From Streptomyces thinghirensis (GTDB taxonomy: Bacteria > Actinomycetota > Actinomycetia > Streptomycetales > Streptomycetaceae), in NCBI GenBank assembly GCA_021502835.1, contig JAKFGP010000067.1:1-64000 (forward strand): 64,000 nucleotides of DNA, read 5' to 3'. The notes under the pieces were generated by a model, which ran no database searches, had not been told where the DNA came from, and saw only the letters and a list, made by a program, of their open reading frames with translations. This document shows, in pieces, positions 33,210 through 43,829 of the stretch. Position 1 is the first letter of the stretch. Each line of letters begins with the position of its first letter. Both the position numbers and the translations under genes were made by a program.

Positions 33210-34205
33210 ATGGGAGGCTCTGTTCACTGCGAGCCTGAAGTCGAGGAGAGTGAATCCTTGCGGTCCGACGCCAATATCGCGGGACCGATGACCGATCCGG
33301 TCCCCGGTCCCCGTACCGAGTCGATGGGGGCGGATGTTTCATCGTGAAACACCGCCTCCGATGGACGACACTCCGATCGGTCGTGCTGCCCAACTGGCGG
33401 TGGAAGCCTTGACCGCGCCGGCGAGGATTGCCGCGGCCCGAGCAGACCAGGGTCATGGTGGTCGCCAATCAGAAGGGCGGTGTGGGCAAGACGACGACGA
33501 CCGTCAACCTCGCCGCGTCGCTTGCCCGCACGGTGCCCCGGGTCCTGGTCGTCGACCTCGATCCGCAGGGCAACGCCTCCACTGCGCTGGGCATCGACCA
33601 CCACGCCGACGTCCCATCCATCTACGACGTGCTGGTCGAGAGCAGGCCGCTCTCGGAGGTGGTCCAGCCGGTCCCCGACGTCGAGGGCCTCTTCTGCGCG
33701 CCCGCCACCATCGATCTCGCCGGTGCGGAGATCGGACCTGGGTCTTCTCTGGTGGCACGTGAGAGCCGGCTTCACGCGGGCGATCCAGGCATACGAGCAG
33801 CCGCTGGACTACATCCTCATCGACTGCCCGCCCTCCCTCGGCCTGCTGACGGTCAACGCGCTCGTCGCGGGCCAGGAGGTGCTGATCCCGATCCAGTGCG
33901 AGTACTACGCGCTGGAGGGGCTGGGACAGTTGCTGCGCAACGTCGACCTGGTTCGCGGGCACCTCAACCCCACCCTGCATGTGTCGACGATCCTGCTCAC
34001 CATGTACGACGGCCGGACGCGGCTCGCGTCCCAGGTCGCCGACGAGGTGCGCAGCCACTTCGGCGACGAGGTACTGCGGACGAGCATTCCTCGCTCGGTC
34101 CGTATCTCCGAGGCCCCGAGCTATGGGCAGACGGTACTGACCTACGATCCAGGATCGAGCGGAGCCCTCTCCTACCTGGAGGCGGCACGCGAGATCGCGC
34201 TGTGA
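33210..34205 (+). CDS. parA: ParA chromosome-partitioning ATPase (frameshifted)
   Basis: ATG at 33210 opens MGGSVHCEPEVEESESLRSD, a streptomycete N-terminal extension. One extra base inside the parS at 33336-33350 shifts the frame; without it the protein reads GADVSRETPPPMDDTPIGRA. The Walker A is VANQKGGVGKTTTTVNLAAS, Walker A' VLVVDLDPQGNASTALGI, Walker B YILIDCPPSLGLLTVNAL; the end is SYLEAAREIAL. Other frame changes lie near 33420 and 33740. A later ATG at 33361 would remove the extension. ParA positions ParB-oriC complexes, tying segregation to hyphal growth and sporulation. Confidence 0.93.
33336..33350. other. parS site interrupted by one base, inside parA
   Basis: GTTTCATCGTGAAAC is parS with one extra T at the centre. 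The same T breaks the parA frame, so both faults disappear if it is a sequencing error. The site would then encode Val-Ser-Arg-Glu-Thr. Confidence 0.8.
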
Positions 34206-34283
34206 AGGGCGTGGGCGTCAGCTACGACGCGACCCATGCGCATATCGGCGCACAGAACGACCCGAGCATGGTGGAGGGATCCA

Positions 34284-35395
34284 GTGAGTGAGCGACGGAG
34301 GGGGCTGGGCCGAGGTCTGGGCGCACTGATCCCCAATGCTCCGACGGAGAAGTCGGTGGCGTCGGCGGCGCTGGGGAATGCGACATCCGCGTCCCCGGGG
34401 GCGATGCCCCCTGCTGCCGAACGACCGCGGTGTGGCGCGGCGAAGGTAGCCACGCTGCCGCCTGTTCCACGTGAAACGGAGGAGTCGGCGGCATCCGGTC
34501 CGGCATCGAGTGGGGTGGACTCGCTGAAGTCGCCCGTGGGGGCGCACTTCGCAGAGGTCCCGCTCGACTCCATCACGCCGAACCCGAAGCAGCCGCGTAA
34601 GGACTTCGACGACGACGCGCTGGCCGAGCTGGTCACTTCCATCAGGGAGGTCGGTCTCCTCCAGCCTGTCGTCGTCCGGCAGACGGGGCCCGGGCGCTAC
34701 GAGCTCATCATGGGTGAGCGCCGGTTCCGGTGCCGGGAACTGGGAGATGGAGACCATCCCGGCGATCGTGCGGGCCACGGAGGACGAGAAGCTCCTCCTG
34801 GACGCGCTGCTGGAGAACCTTCACCGGGCTCAGCTGAACCCGCTGGAAGAGGCCTTCGCCTATGACCAGCTGCTGAAGGACTTCAACTGCACGCACGACC
34901 AGCTGGCGGACCGCATCGGCCGCTCCCCGCCCGCAGGTTTCCAACACGCTGCGTCTGCTGAAGCTCTCGCCGAAGGTTCAGAACCGAGTGGCTGCCGGAG
35001 TGCTCTCCGCCGGGCACGCTCGTGCGCTGCTCTCCGTGGAGGACCCGGAGGACCAGGACCGGCTGGCCCATCGGATCGTGGCCGAAGGGCTCTCGGTGCG
35101 GTCGGTCGAGGAGATCGTGACCCTGATGGGGTCCCGGCCGCAGAAGGCGCAGCGGGCCAAGGGCCCGCGGGCCGGTTCCCTCGTCTCGCCGGCGCTCTCT
35201 GATCTGGCGACGCGGCTCTCGGACCGCTTCGAGACGCGCGTGAAGGTCGACCTGGGACAGAAGAAGGGCAAGATCACCGTGGAGTTCGCCTCCATGGAGG
35301 ATCTTGAGCGGATCCCGGGAGCCTCGCTCCCGGTGAGGGGCCCGGTGCTGCAGAAGGGCCTTCTGGAGGGCGAAGCGGAAGAGTCCGACTCCTGA
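34284..35395 (+). CDS. parB: ParB centromere-binding protein and CTPase (frameshifted)
   Basis: GTG at 34284 gives [20 protein letters not shown]; the [11 protein letters not shown] box is the ParA-contact region. After a variable stretch come [20 protein letters not shown], the CTP-binding GERRFRACREL and [20 protein letters not shown], and the helix-turn-helix [17 protein letters not shown] that reads parS. The C-terminal dimerisation domain ends [12 protein letters not shown]. Frame changes lie near 34732 and 34935. ParB loads at the parS sites listed in this window and spreads to form the segrosome. It follows parA by 78 bases. Confidence 0.95.
34464..34477. other. parS-like site with one mismatch, inside parB
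   Basis: GTTCCACGTGAAAC differs from the consensus at one base (T4 to C). It encodes part of PRETEES in ParB. Confidence 0.75.
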
Positions 35396-35401
35396 GACTC
35401 G

Positions 35402-35479
35402 GGCCGGTGGAGCGCTCGTCGGTGCTCCACCGGCCGATGGGGCGGGCCGTGTCCGGTGCGTACCGGACACGGCCCGCCC
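35402..35479 (+). terminator. Tandem hairpins after parB
   Basis: GGCCGGTGGAGC (35402-35413) pairs with 35424-35435, and an 18-bp stem (35440-35457 with 35462-35479, loop GCGT) follows. TCTGCTTT comes after the second. They end the parAB operon. Confidence 0.85.
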
Positions 35480-35577
35480 TCTGCTTTCCGTCGGTGTCGG
35501 GGTCGCCGCATCGTGGATACGATGCGATCGGGAAGGCGCAAGCACCTGGCAGCACCTCTGAGAGGAAGGCAGGGGCC

Positions 35578-35835
35578 ATGCGATCGATGAGCCGCACCGG
35601 ACTGGTGAGCGCGGGCTTGGGGCTGGGCGCGGTCGGTGGGTTCATCGGCAGCCTGCTCAGGGAACGGAGCGCTCTGACAGCCGCCCGCGACGCGGCGGGC
35701 AAAGGAAGCGAGGAACAGCCTTCATGGGGCGCCGGCTCGTACCGCTCACGCTGGACAACCTTCAGGACCTTCCCCAGCGCTGTCGCTCGTGTGTCTTCTG
35801 GGAGCTGGACCCCGTCAGCGGCGAAGCCGCGGTAA
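35578..35835 (+). CDS. Small hypothetical membrane protein
   Basis: ATG at 35578 follows GAGAGGAAGG. The product begins MRSMSRTGLVSAGLGLGAVG and GFIGSLLRERSALTAARDAA, one glycine-rich hydrophobic helix then a charged stretch. The frame overlaps the start of the GNAT gene at 35724 by more than 100 bases, so its true stop is probably near 35720 and hidden by an indel. I do not recognise a family. Confidence 0.45.
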   Translation: MRSMSRTGLVSAGLGLGAVGGFIGSLLRERSALTAARDAAGKGSEEQPSWGAGSYRSRWTTFRTFPSAVARVSSGSWTPSAAKPR

Positions 35836-36345
35836 AGGCGGGCACGCCGACCCTGGAGAAGGAGTCCTGGATCTCCGCCGTCCTGCTGGACTGGGGATCA
35901 TGCGGCCGGGTGGTCTACGTTGACGACGTTCCGGTGGGTTTCGTCCTCTACGCACCTCCCGCATACGTACCGCGCTCGACCGCGTTTCCCACGAGTCCTG
36001 TCTCGCCCGACGCTGTGCAGTTGATGACCGCCTTCGTGATGCCGGGCTATCAGGGGCAAGGGCTGGGCCGGGTGATGGTTCAGACGGTCGCCAAGGATTT
36101 GCTGCGCCGGGGCTTCAAGGCGATCGAGGCTTTCGGGGGACGCCCGCTGGAAGGAGCCCGCCTGCGTCCTGCCGGCGGACCATCTGCTGGCTGTGGGCTT
36201 CAAGACGGTTCGGCCCCACCCCCAGCCATCTGCGCGGCTGCGGCTGGATCTCCGGTCCACGCTTTCCTGGAAGGAAGACGTGGAGATGGCACTGGACCGG
36301 CTGCTCGGAGCCGTCCAGAAGGAACCCGCGCTGCGACCGCTGTAG
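35724..36345 (+). CDS. GNAT family N-acetyltransferase (frameshifted)
   Basis: ATG at 35724 gives MGRRLVPLTLDNLQDLPQRC and RSCVFWELDPVSGEAAVKAG. VVYVDDVPVGFVLYAPPAYV and VMPGYQGQGLGRVMVQTVAK contain the acetyl-CoA pyrophosphate loop (Q/R-x-x-G-x-G). One frame change near 36145 precedes FKTVRPHPQHPRLRLDLRST and the end EPALRPL. The substrate is unknown. This gene sits between parB and trxA in other Streptomyces as well. Confidence 0.85.
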
Positions 36346-36375
36346 CGGAGTGCAGTGCGGAGGACCGCTGTAAAG

Positions 36376-36409
36376 CGAATGGGCCGACCCGTCCGGGTCG
36401 GCCCATTCG
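36376..36409. terminator. Bidirectional hairpin between GNAT and trxA
   Basis: A perfect 15-bp stem (CGAATGGGCCGACCC at 36376-36390 with 36395-36409, loop GTCC) separates two converging genes and can end both. Confidence 0.8.
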
Positions 36410-36410
36410 T

Positions 36411-36424
36411 GTTTCACGTGAAAC
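36411..36424. other. parS site
   Basis: Exact GTTTCACGTGAAAC, between the GNAT/trxA hairpin and the trxA stop. Confidence 0.95.
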
Positions 36425-36425
36425 G

Positions 36426-36758
36426 TCAGTCAGCGATGAAGTCCTCGAGGTCGCGAACGATCGCGGCCTTCGGCTTGGCGCCGACGATGGTCTTGGCGAC
36501 CTCGCCACCCTGGTAGACGTTCAGGGTCGGGATGGACATGACGCCGTACTTGGCGGCCGTACCCGGGTTCTCGTCGATGTTGAGCTTGACGATCTCGATC
36601 TTGTCACCGTACTCGGCGGCGATGGCCTCGAGGGACGGCGCGATCTGACGGCACGGACCGCACCAGGCGGCCCAGAAGTCCACCAGGACGGGCTTGTCGT
36701 TCTTGAGGACGTCCTGCTCGAAGGAGTCGTCGGTCACTTGCTTCAGGGTGCCGGCCAC
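36426..36758 (-). CDS. trxA: Thioredoxin
   Basis: MAGTLKQVTDDSFEQDVLKN begins at 36758. The active site is AAWCGPCRQIAPSLE with Cys33 and Cys36; the cis-Pro is in MSIPTLNVYQGGEV. 110 residues, one intact frame. It reduces disulfides using electrons from the neighbouring TrxB. It is probably co-transcribed with trxB, which ends 10-40 bases upstream. Confidence 0.97.
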   Translation of the reverse strand: MAGTLKQVTDDSFEQDVLKNDKPVLVDFWAAWCGPCRQIAPSLEAIAAEYGDKIEIVKLNIDENPGTAAKYGVMSIPTLNVYQGGEVAKTIVGAKPKAAIVRDLEDFIAD

Positions 36759-36768
36759 GGCGGGCTCC

Positions 36769-37771
36769 TTAACTGGTTGATGCGTGGGGCGGATGGGGGT
36801 CAGGACAGTGGTCTTCTCGGGCTCGGCCTTGTCCTCGTCGGTGAGCGCGGCGAGGAAGCGCTCGGCGTCGAGGGCGGCGGAGCAGGCCGGTGCCGGCGGC
36901 GGTGATCGCCTGGCGGTAGGTGTGGTCGACCACGTCTCCGGCGCCGAAGACGCCGGTCAGGTTGGTGCGGGTCGACGGGGCGTCGACCTTCAGGTAGCCC
37001 TCCGGGTCCAGGTCGAGCTGGCCCTTGAAGAGCTCGGTACGCGGGTCGTGGCCGATCGCGATGAACAGGCCGGTCACCGCCAGGTCCGAGAGCTCGCCGG
37101 TCTTGACGTTGCGCAGCTTCAGGCCCGACAGCTTCTGGTCGCCCTGGACCTCGGCGACCTCGCTGTCCCAGACGAACGAGATCTTGGGGTCGGCGAAGGC
37201 GCGCTTCCTGCATCGCCTTGGACGCGCGCAGCGTGTCACGGCGGTGGACGATCGTCACGGACTTGGCGAAGCGGGAGAGGAACGTGGCCTCCTCCATCGC
37301 GGTGTCACCGCCGCCGATCACGGCGATGTCCTGGTCCTTGAAGAAGAAGCCGTCGCAGGTCGCGCACCAGGAGACGCCGCGGCCGGAGAGGGCGTCCTCG
37401 TTGGGCAGGCCGAGCTTGCGGTGCTGGGAACCGGTGGTGATGATGACGGCCTTGGCCTGGTGGACGGTACCCGCGGTGTCGGTGACCTTCTTGATCTCGC
37501 CGCTCAGGTCGACGGCGACGACATCGTCCGGGATCAGCTCGGCGCCGAAGCGCTCGGCCTGGGCGCGCATGTTGTCCATGAGCTCGGGGCCCATGATGCC
37601 GTCCTGGAAGCCCGGGAAGTTCTCCACCTCGGTGGTGTTCATCAGGGCACCACCCGCGGTCACGGCGCCCCTCGAACACCAGCGGCTTCAGCGACGCGCG
37701 CGGTGTAGAGCGGCCGCCGTGTAGCCGGCGGGCTCCGGAGCCGATGATGATCACGTTTCGACGTCGCTCAC
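36769..37771 (-). CDS. trxB: Thioredoxin reductase (frameshifted)
   Basis: GTG at 37771 gives [20 protein letters not shown] (FAD motif), then [20 protein letters not shown], the redox pair [14 protein letters not shown], and the NADPH motif [20 protein letters not shown]. The C-terminal FAD motif is [20 protein letters not shown]. Frame changes lie near 37750, 37665, 37205 and 36890. The stop is ambiguous (36769 or 36800) because of an indel in the tail. It passes electrons from NADPH to TrxA; in S. coelicolor this pair is controlled by the redox sigma factor SigR. Confidence 0.95.
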
Positions 37772-37934
37772 GGCTTCATTCCTCGTCTCTGGACTGCGTC
37801 TTCAGGGCCGGGTGGAGCTTCTCTCGGAGCTCTCACCCCACCCAACGGATCCTACGGGGCGCGCATTCCCGCTGTGTCCGGGCACACGGAGTCGAGGGGT
37901 CGGGCGTACGCCGAAGAGGGCTAGGCGCGAGCGC

Positions 37935-38843
37935 TCAGGAACGAGCGTAGGAATGCTTCAAAAGGATCTCGGCCTTGCTGACAGCGGGCTGAGCCACACA
38001 CGCCGACTCGACGATGTAGGCGGTCACTCGGCTGTCGTTGGAGGCGTCGGGCAGCACCACGAGGAGTGCTTCCTTGCCTTTGTAGACGCCGTCCTTGTGG
38101 CCAGCGCCGCGTCGTCGCGTCCGATGCCCTTCCGGACGCATTCGGGAATCGTCGGCTGCTTGAAAACGCGGTTCTCACCACCGGTCTCTGACTCCATGCC
38201 GAAGCTGCGCGGTGTACGCGGCCCGTTCTGCGCGCCGCCCTGGTCGTCGGCGATGAGAGCGGCGACCTGCTCCTTCAACTTTCCTTCGGAGAAGGTGTCC
38301 GCAAGCGCGGTGTCGTCGGACGGGCTCCCCCGGTGACCGAGGAGACGATCACGGAGCCGAGCCCGATGGCGGCAGCGGCAGCCACGGCGCCGAGTACGGC
38401 GATCTGCGCCGCCCGCTTCGCTTGCGGTCCTTGCGGCCCGGCCCGGTGGAGGAAGGACGGGCGTGCCCGGAGGGGCGGTCCGTTGTGGCCGATGTTTCAC
38501 GTGAAACACGACGCGCGCTGTCGTTCCTGTCGGTTGCGGCGGACGCGGCAGCGGCAGGCGTCGGCTCCGGGGGTTCCGCAACGGTGGCGCTCAGCAGCGC
38601 CTCGGCCGCCAGGGCGGCGTCGATACGGCCGGCCACGTCGTCGGGCATCCGCGTCGGCCCAGGCAGCGTGCCGAGCAGCCCTTGGATCTCCTCCAGCGAC
38701 GCGAGCACGTCCGCGCACAGCTCGCAGGTCTCCAGGTGCTGTCGTACGTCCGCAGTCCGGGACGGCGGGAGCAGGCCTTCGGCGAGGTCGGAGATCTCCG
38801 CGACGTCCGGGTGCCCGGTCATGTCTGTCGTCGACGACGTCAC
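37935..38843 (-). CDS. Anti-sigma factor for SigM, zinc-finger type (frameshifted)
   Basis: GTG at 38843 overlaps the sigM stop (GTGA). The N-terminus holds an anti-sigma zinc motif QHLETCELCADVLAS (His-x3-Cys-x2-Cys). A Pro/Ala/Ser linker carries a parS-encoded VSRET. One membrane helix (AVLGAVAAAAAIGLGSVIVS) and an extracytoplasmic domain ending EILLKHSYARS follow. Frame changes lie near 38440, 38335, 38220 and 38100. It should hold SigM at the membrane until an envelope or osmotic signal releases it. Confidence 0.85.
38494..38507. other. parS site inside the anti-sigma gene
   Basis: Exact GTTTCACGTGAAAC within coding sequence, in the flexible linker of the anti-sigma factor. Confidence 0.95.
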
Positions 38844-39566
38844 GCTCGTCCACCTCCGCCCTTCACTGCGGCTGAATCGCTCGGCCCCGCGTCCGGCGGG
38901 CCCGCACGGTGCGGTCCCGCTGCGGGTGGGACGGATGGCCCCTGCGTCCGGTTCCGTTTCGCACCCGGCTTCGTGTCCTCGCCGCTGCCGTCCGGTCGCA
39001 GGTGGGTGAGGAGCGGCAGGAGTCTGGCTCTGCCCCGGGCGCACCGGCTCTTGATCGTGCCGGTCGGCACGTCGAGGATCCGGGCGGCCTCCGCGACGGG
39101 GTAGCCCTGCATGTCCACCAGGACGAGGGCGGCCCGCTGGTCGGCCGGCAGGGTGCCCAAAGCCTCCAGCAGCTGGCGATGCAGGTCGTTGCGCTCGGCG
39201 GGCGCCGAGGCCGACTCGTGCGGCTCCAGGAGCTGCTCCAGGCGCTCGGTGTCGTCGACGGGGAGCGGTCTTCCGGGAGGCGGCCTTGCGGGCGCGGTCC
39301 AGGCAGGCGTTGACCGTGATCCGGTGCAGCCACGTCGTCACGGCTGCCTGTCCGCGGAAGGTGTGGGCGGCGCGGTAGGCGGAGACGAGCGCGTCCTGGA
39401 CGGCGTCAGCGGCCTCCTCCCGATCCCCCAGCGTCCGCAGGGCCACGGCCCAGAGCCGGTCGCGGTGACGGCGCACGAGCTCACCGAAGGCGTGGGGGTC
39501 GCCTTCTACGTGGCGGGCGAGGAGGTCCTGATCGCTCACGCCGTCACGACTCGCGCTGCCCGCCAT
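38840..39566 (-). CDS. sigM: ECF RNA polymerase sigma factor SigM (frameshifted)
   Basis: ATG at 39566 gives MAGSASRDGVSDQDLLARHV. Region 2 reads FGELVRRHRDRLWAVALRTL and AADAVQDALVSAYRAAHTFR (region 2.4). Region 4 reads DQRAALVLVDMQGYPVAEAA and RILDVPTGTIKSRCARGRAR, the -35 recognition helix. The tail is disordered (GPSDSAAVKGGGGRA). Frame changes lie near 39275 and 39180. Its place beside trxBA and an anti-sigma factor matches SigM of other actinobacteria. Confidence 0.92.
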
Positions 39567-39591
39567 CGCACCCTCCCTACGGCAGATGCTG

Positions 39592-41293
39592 TCAGCTGGT
39601 CACCTTGATGTCTGTCAGGCGGCCGCGCCACTGCCCGTCCGACTGCATCGGCAGATCGGTCAGCCATACCAGGAGGTACCGGCTCTGGAGAGTCTTGCCC
39701 GGCTTGAGTTCGACTGTAGTGCCCGAGCCCTCGGCGACCTTGCGGTATTCGTCGAAGGACGTCGGCCCCGCAGTGGCCTCCTTCGACGCGCTCCGTAGTT
39801 CGACCGACGTGCTCCCGACGAAGGAGACGGTCACCTTTCCAACCTGCTGGACCTTGCCGAGGTCCACGACGACGCCGACCCCTGACTTCAGGCGGCCGAA
39901 GTCGGAACTGAAGTAGTAGTCCGTCTGCCAGTAGGTGGACGTGCTGTTGTCGTAGACGTTCTTTATCTCGGACGGCTTCTCGGACTGATCGCCGAAGGGG
40001 TCGAAGTCCCGAGCGTCGACGATGGGCACCGGCTTACCGGCCACCGGGACCTTCGGACTCTTGTCGTTGTCGCCGTCCGTCGTCTGCGTCTGGTTCTGGT
40101 CGTCCGCCTTGCCGCCCCGTTCCATGATGGCGTCCGCGGAGCTGCCAGCTGCCCAGGCCGAGCGCGGCGATGAGCAGGGCGGAGACGCTCCACTTCAGTG
40201 CCTTGCCGGTACGGCTCTGCAGCGGGGGCGGCGGGGTCGGCACCGGCTGGGTGGCGCCGGGGTGCGGTGCCGGACGGCCGTAGGCGCCCTGCTGGTAGGC
40301 GGTGCGCTGGTACGCGGGCGGCGCGGTGTAGGCAGGCTCCGGCGGGCGGATGCGGGGCATCTCGCCGATCGCCTTCACCAGTTCCTCCGGCGTGGTGCAC
40401 GGAGACTCGTGGCGGGAGGCGGTGGCGCCGTCGTTGGCGAGCGCCCGCATGGCGAGCTCGGACAGGCCGCGGTGGACGCCCGCGCGCACCTGGTCCGGGG
40501 GATCAGCCCGATGTCCCCGGGCAGACCGGCCAGGCCGTGGGCGGTCGCTCTCGTACGGCCAGCGCTGGGTGAGCGTGGCGTACAGCAGGGCACCGATCGC
40601 CTCGGTGTCGGTGCGCGTGCGGGGTGTCGGAACTGATGCCGCGCAGCGCGGCGTTGACGGCGAGTCCGCGGATCCGCCACTGGCCCGTCGACGTCCGCAG
40701 CACCGCCCGGTGGGGCTCAGGCGCAGATGGGCGAGGCCCTCACGGTGGGCGGCCGCCATGGCGCCCGCGACCTGACTCACCATCTGGTAGGCGTCGTACA
40801 CCTCCAGCGGGCCGGAGGCGAGCAGAGCGGTCAGCTCGGTGGCGTCGGGGGAGCCACTCGTGCACGACGTAGACGATGTCGTTGTCCTCGACGGCGTCGA
40901 GGACCTGAACGAAGCGGGGGTCGCCGAGAAGGGCGGAGGAACGTGCGCGGCCAGCACGGAGCGGGCGCGTGAGTGGTCCGCCGGAAGGATGTGGACCCCG
41001 ACGGCGCGGCGGAGTTTCTCGTCGACGGCCCGCCAACTGCTGAAGCCGTCCAGACGGGTGACGCACTCCTCGAGGCGGTAGCGTCTGGCGAGTTTGTGCC
41101 CGCTGTGCAGTTCGGGAGGCGAGGCCTTGCCGGAATCCTCGCTCGTGGGGCTCCCCTGTGCCTCGTCGCTGTCCGTTTCCCGCTCCCGGTTGTTGGCCAC
41201 CCCGTCGGCCGTGGACTGGTCCGCCTGGGCGGTCAGCGGCTCATCGCCGCTGTTGTCTGCCACGTCGACGGCAGCTGTGCTCCGTTCCGCCAC
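39592..41293 (-). CDS. Pseudokinase-discoidin membrane protein next to murJ (frameshifted)
   Basis: GTG at 41293 follows GGGGAGGCAGG. An acidic disordered N-terminus leads to a kinase-like fold: LHSGHKLARRYRLEECVTRL, VGVHILPADHSRARSVLAA and MAAAHREGLAHLRLSPGAVL. The catalytic HRD is replaced by HLR and no DFG is present, so it should not phosphorylate. A Pro-rich stretch, one membrane helix (ALKWSVSALLIAALGLGSWQ) and an extracellular discoidin-like domain (DNSTSTYWQTDYYFSSDFGR, VVVDLGKVQQVGKVTVSFVG) follow. In mycobacteria an equivalent pseudokinase is fused to MviN and recruits an FHA protein when phosphorylated. Here it is a separate gene just downstream of murJ. Confidence 0.85.
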
Positions 41294-41433
41294 CGTCGTT
41301 CCTGCCTCCCCATTCGATGCGCGCCGGCCGACTCCCGATGCGCGCAGTCCGACGCCGAACCCAATTGTGCCCACAGTCCGGCGCTATGCACGACACACGG
41401 CGGCGGACGATGGTTGTGCGCCTACCCCGGGTC

Positions 41434-43817
41434 TCAGCGTCCCAGGCGTCCGCGCACCATGCCGACCAGCGAGTTGACTTCCTCGATACGCATCCGGCGG
41501 GCGGCGACGAAGAAGACGCCGAACAGGAGCAGCCCGCCGGCCAGCAGCGCCGCGAACGACCCCAGTACGCCCTGGCCGAGCGCACGGCTGATCGCGTAGC
41601 AGGCCGCACCGCTGAGCAGGGCGGCCGGGACGGACGCGATGCACAGCCGGGCGTACGTACGCAGCACCCGGGCGCCGTCCAGGTCCCCGCCGAGCCGCTT
41701 GCGCAGCCTGCGCCAGGCGATACCCACGCCGATCACGTAGGCCAGGCCGTAGGAGGCGGCCATGCCTACGACGGCCCAGCGCGCCGGGAGCAGGAAGTAA
41801 CAGAGCCCCGCGGCGGTGGCGTTGACCGCGGCCACGATGACCGTGTTGTAGAAGGGCGTCCGGGTGTCCTCATAGGCGTAGAAGGCACGCAGGACGACGT
41901 ACTGCACGGAGTACGGGACGAGACCGAGGCCGAAGGCCATCAGCATGTAGCCCATGTTGGTGGCAGCGCCCGTGCCCGAGGAGCCGAAGATCAGCGTGCA
42001 CATCGGGATACCGAGGGCGACGAAGCCGAAGGAGACCGGCACGATCGCGACGGCTGTCGTGCGCAGGCCCTGGGAGATGTCGTCGCGGACCGCGCCGCCG
42101 TCGTTCTCGGATGCCGAGCGGGAGATGCGGGGCAGCAGCGCGGCCATCAGAGAGACGGTGATGATGGCCTGCGGCAGGCCCCAGATCAGCTGGGCGTTGG
42201 CATAGGCACTGAAACCGGTGCCGGGGATGTTGGTGTCCGTGACCGACGCCGTGGCCAGCTGGGTGACGACGAGGGCGCCGGCCTGGTTGGCGAGGACGAA
42301 CAGGATCGTCCACTTGGCGAGCATCGCGGCCTTGCCCAGGCCGTGACCCTTCCAGTCGAACCGCAGCCGCAGCTTGAATCGGTCTCGCGCAGGTAGGGAT
42401 CATCGCCAGGGCCTGGACCACGAGGCCGAGGAGTACGCCGACGCCGAGCAGCCGCTCGCCCTCCGGCGGGATGTTCTGGACCGTCATGCCGGAGTCGCCG
42501 GCGGTGCCGTAGACCCAGATGAACGTGCCGAGCGTGACGATGATGACGATGTTGTTCAGGACCGGGGTCCACATCATCGCGCCGAACCGGCCGCGGGCGT
42601 TGAGGATCTGCCCCATCACCACGTGAACGCCCATGAAGAAGATGGACGGCAGGAAGTACCGGGTGAAGGTGACGGCCGTCTCGTTGGCCGCCGGGTTGGA
42701 GGCGACCGGGTTCGAGAGCGCGCGAACCAGCAGCGGTGCCGCGAGCATGGCGAGCGCGGTGAGCACCCCGAGGGCGACCATGACCAGGGTCAGAAGCCGG
42801 TTGGCGTAGGCCTCGCCGCCGTCCTTGTCCTCCTTCCATGGCGCGCACGAGCTGCGGGACGAAGACCGAGTTGAGGCCGCCGCCGACGGTCAGGATGTAG
42901 ATCATCGTCGGCAGCTGGTAGGCGATCTGGAACGACTCGCCCAGCAGCGCGAGTCCCAGCGCCGAGACGATCATCGCGGATCGGATGAACCCGGTGAGCC
43001 GCGACACCATCGTGCCCGCCGCCATCACGGCGCTCGACTTCAGCAGGCCCCCCGCCCGCCCGCCCTTCTTGGCGCGGCGGCCGGTGCGGTGGCGAGCTCG
43101 GCTCCTGGAGGGGCGCCTCGGCCGCTTCCGGAGTGGGCGCCACCGCGTACTGGCCAGGCGCGGGCGCCGCGTGCTGCTGCCCGGGCGCCGGAGCGGGGCC
43201 GCCGTACTGACCGTAGGCCGGTGCGTTCCCGTACGGGTCGGGTCCCTGGGGCGCGCCGTACTGTCCCGGCCCCGGTGTCCCGTCGTACTGCCCCGGCGCC
43301 GGTGCGGGGGCGGGCACGGAGGCGTGGTCGTCGTAGGAGGGGTGGCCGCCGCCCTGCTGCTGGTCCCGGAAGAGGTGGGCGAAGGCGTCCGGCTCGTGGC
43401 GCTGCTCGCCGGCCTGGGTGACCAGGTCGTCCACGCCGACGTACTGGGTGGTCCGCGGGTCGTCGCCGTACGGCAGGTACTGCGTCGGGCCCTCCGGCTC
43501 GGGGGCTGGGGTCTGGGCCCAGACGCGTGGGTCGGGGGGCGTAGGGAGACTGGGAGGGCTGGGAGTACAGCGGCTGCTGCGGCGGATACGTGCCCGGGGG
43601 CGGCGGGGGTGCGCGGCGCGGTCGTAGAGCGCCTCGGAGACCGGGTCCTGGGCCGAGAGGTCCTGCGCCCGGTAGGGATCCCTGGTCGTAGGCGTCCTGG
43701 AGGTACATGTCCGCGTGGCGGCTGCGGCGGTGCCTGGCCGGGGTCGGGCGGCGGACCCTCGGGGTTACCTGAGCCGTCCACGGTCTGACGGCGGTCACCG
43801 TCGTACGGCGCGTTCAT
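41434..43817 (-). CDS. murJ: Lipid II flippase MurJ/MviN (frameshifted N-terminal half)
   Basis: ATG at 43817 gives MNAPYDGDRRQTVDGSGNPE, then about 230 residues of Pro/Gly/Gln-rich disordered sequence. The membrane core starts LLKSSAVMAAGTMVSRLTGF and IRSAMIVSALGLALLGESFQ, the MATE-like MurJ signature, with PTMIYILTVGGGLNSVFVPQ following. From 42324 down to 41434 the frame is intact and shows the later helices ending VGMVRGRLGR. Frame changes lie near 43690, 43540, 43100, 42835 and 42385. It flips lipid II across the membrane. The disordered N-terminus is typical of Streptomyces. Confidence 0.93.
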
Positions 43818-43829
43818 GGTTACCCCACC

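Noticed and set aside
36800..37663. A separate gene formed by the frame ending at 36800
   Set aside because: Its N-terminal part is TrxB and the rest is TrxB sequence in the wrong frame; it is one gene with an indel.
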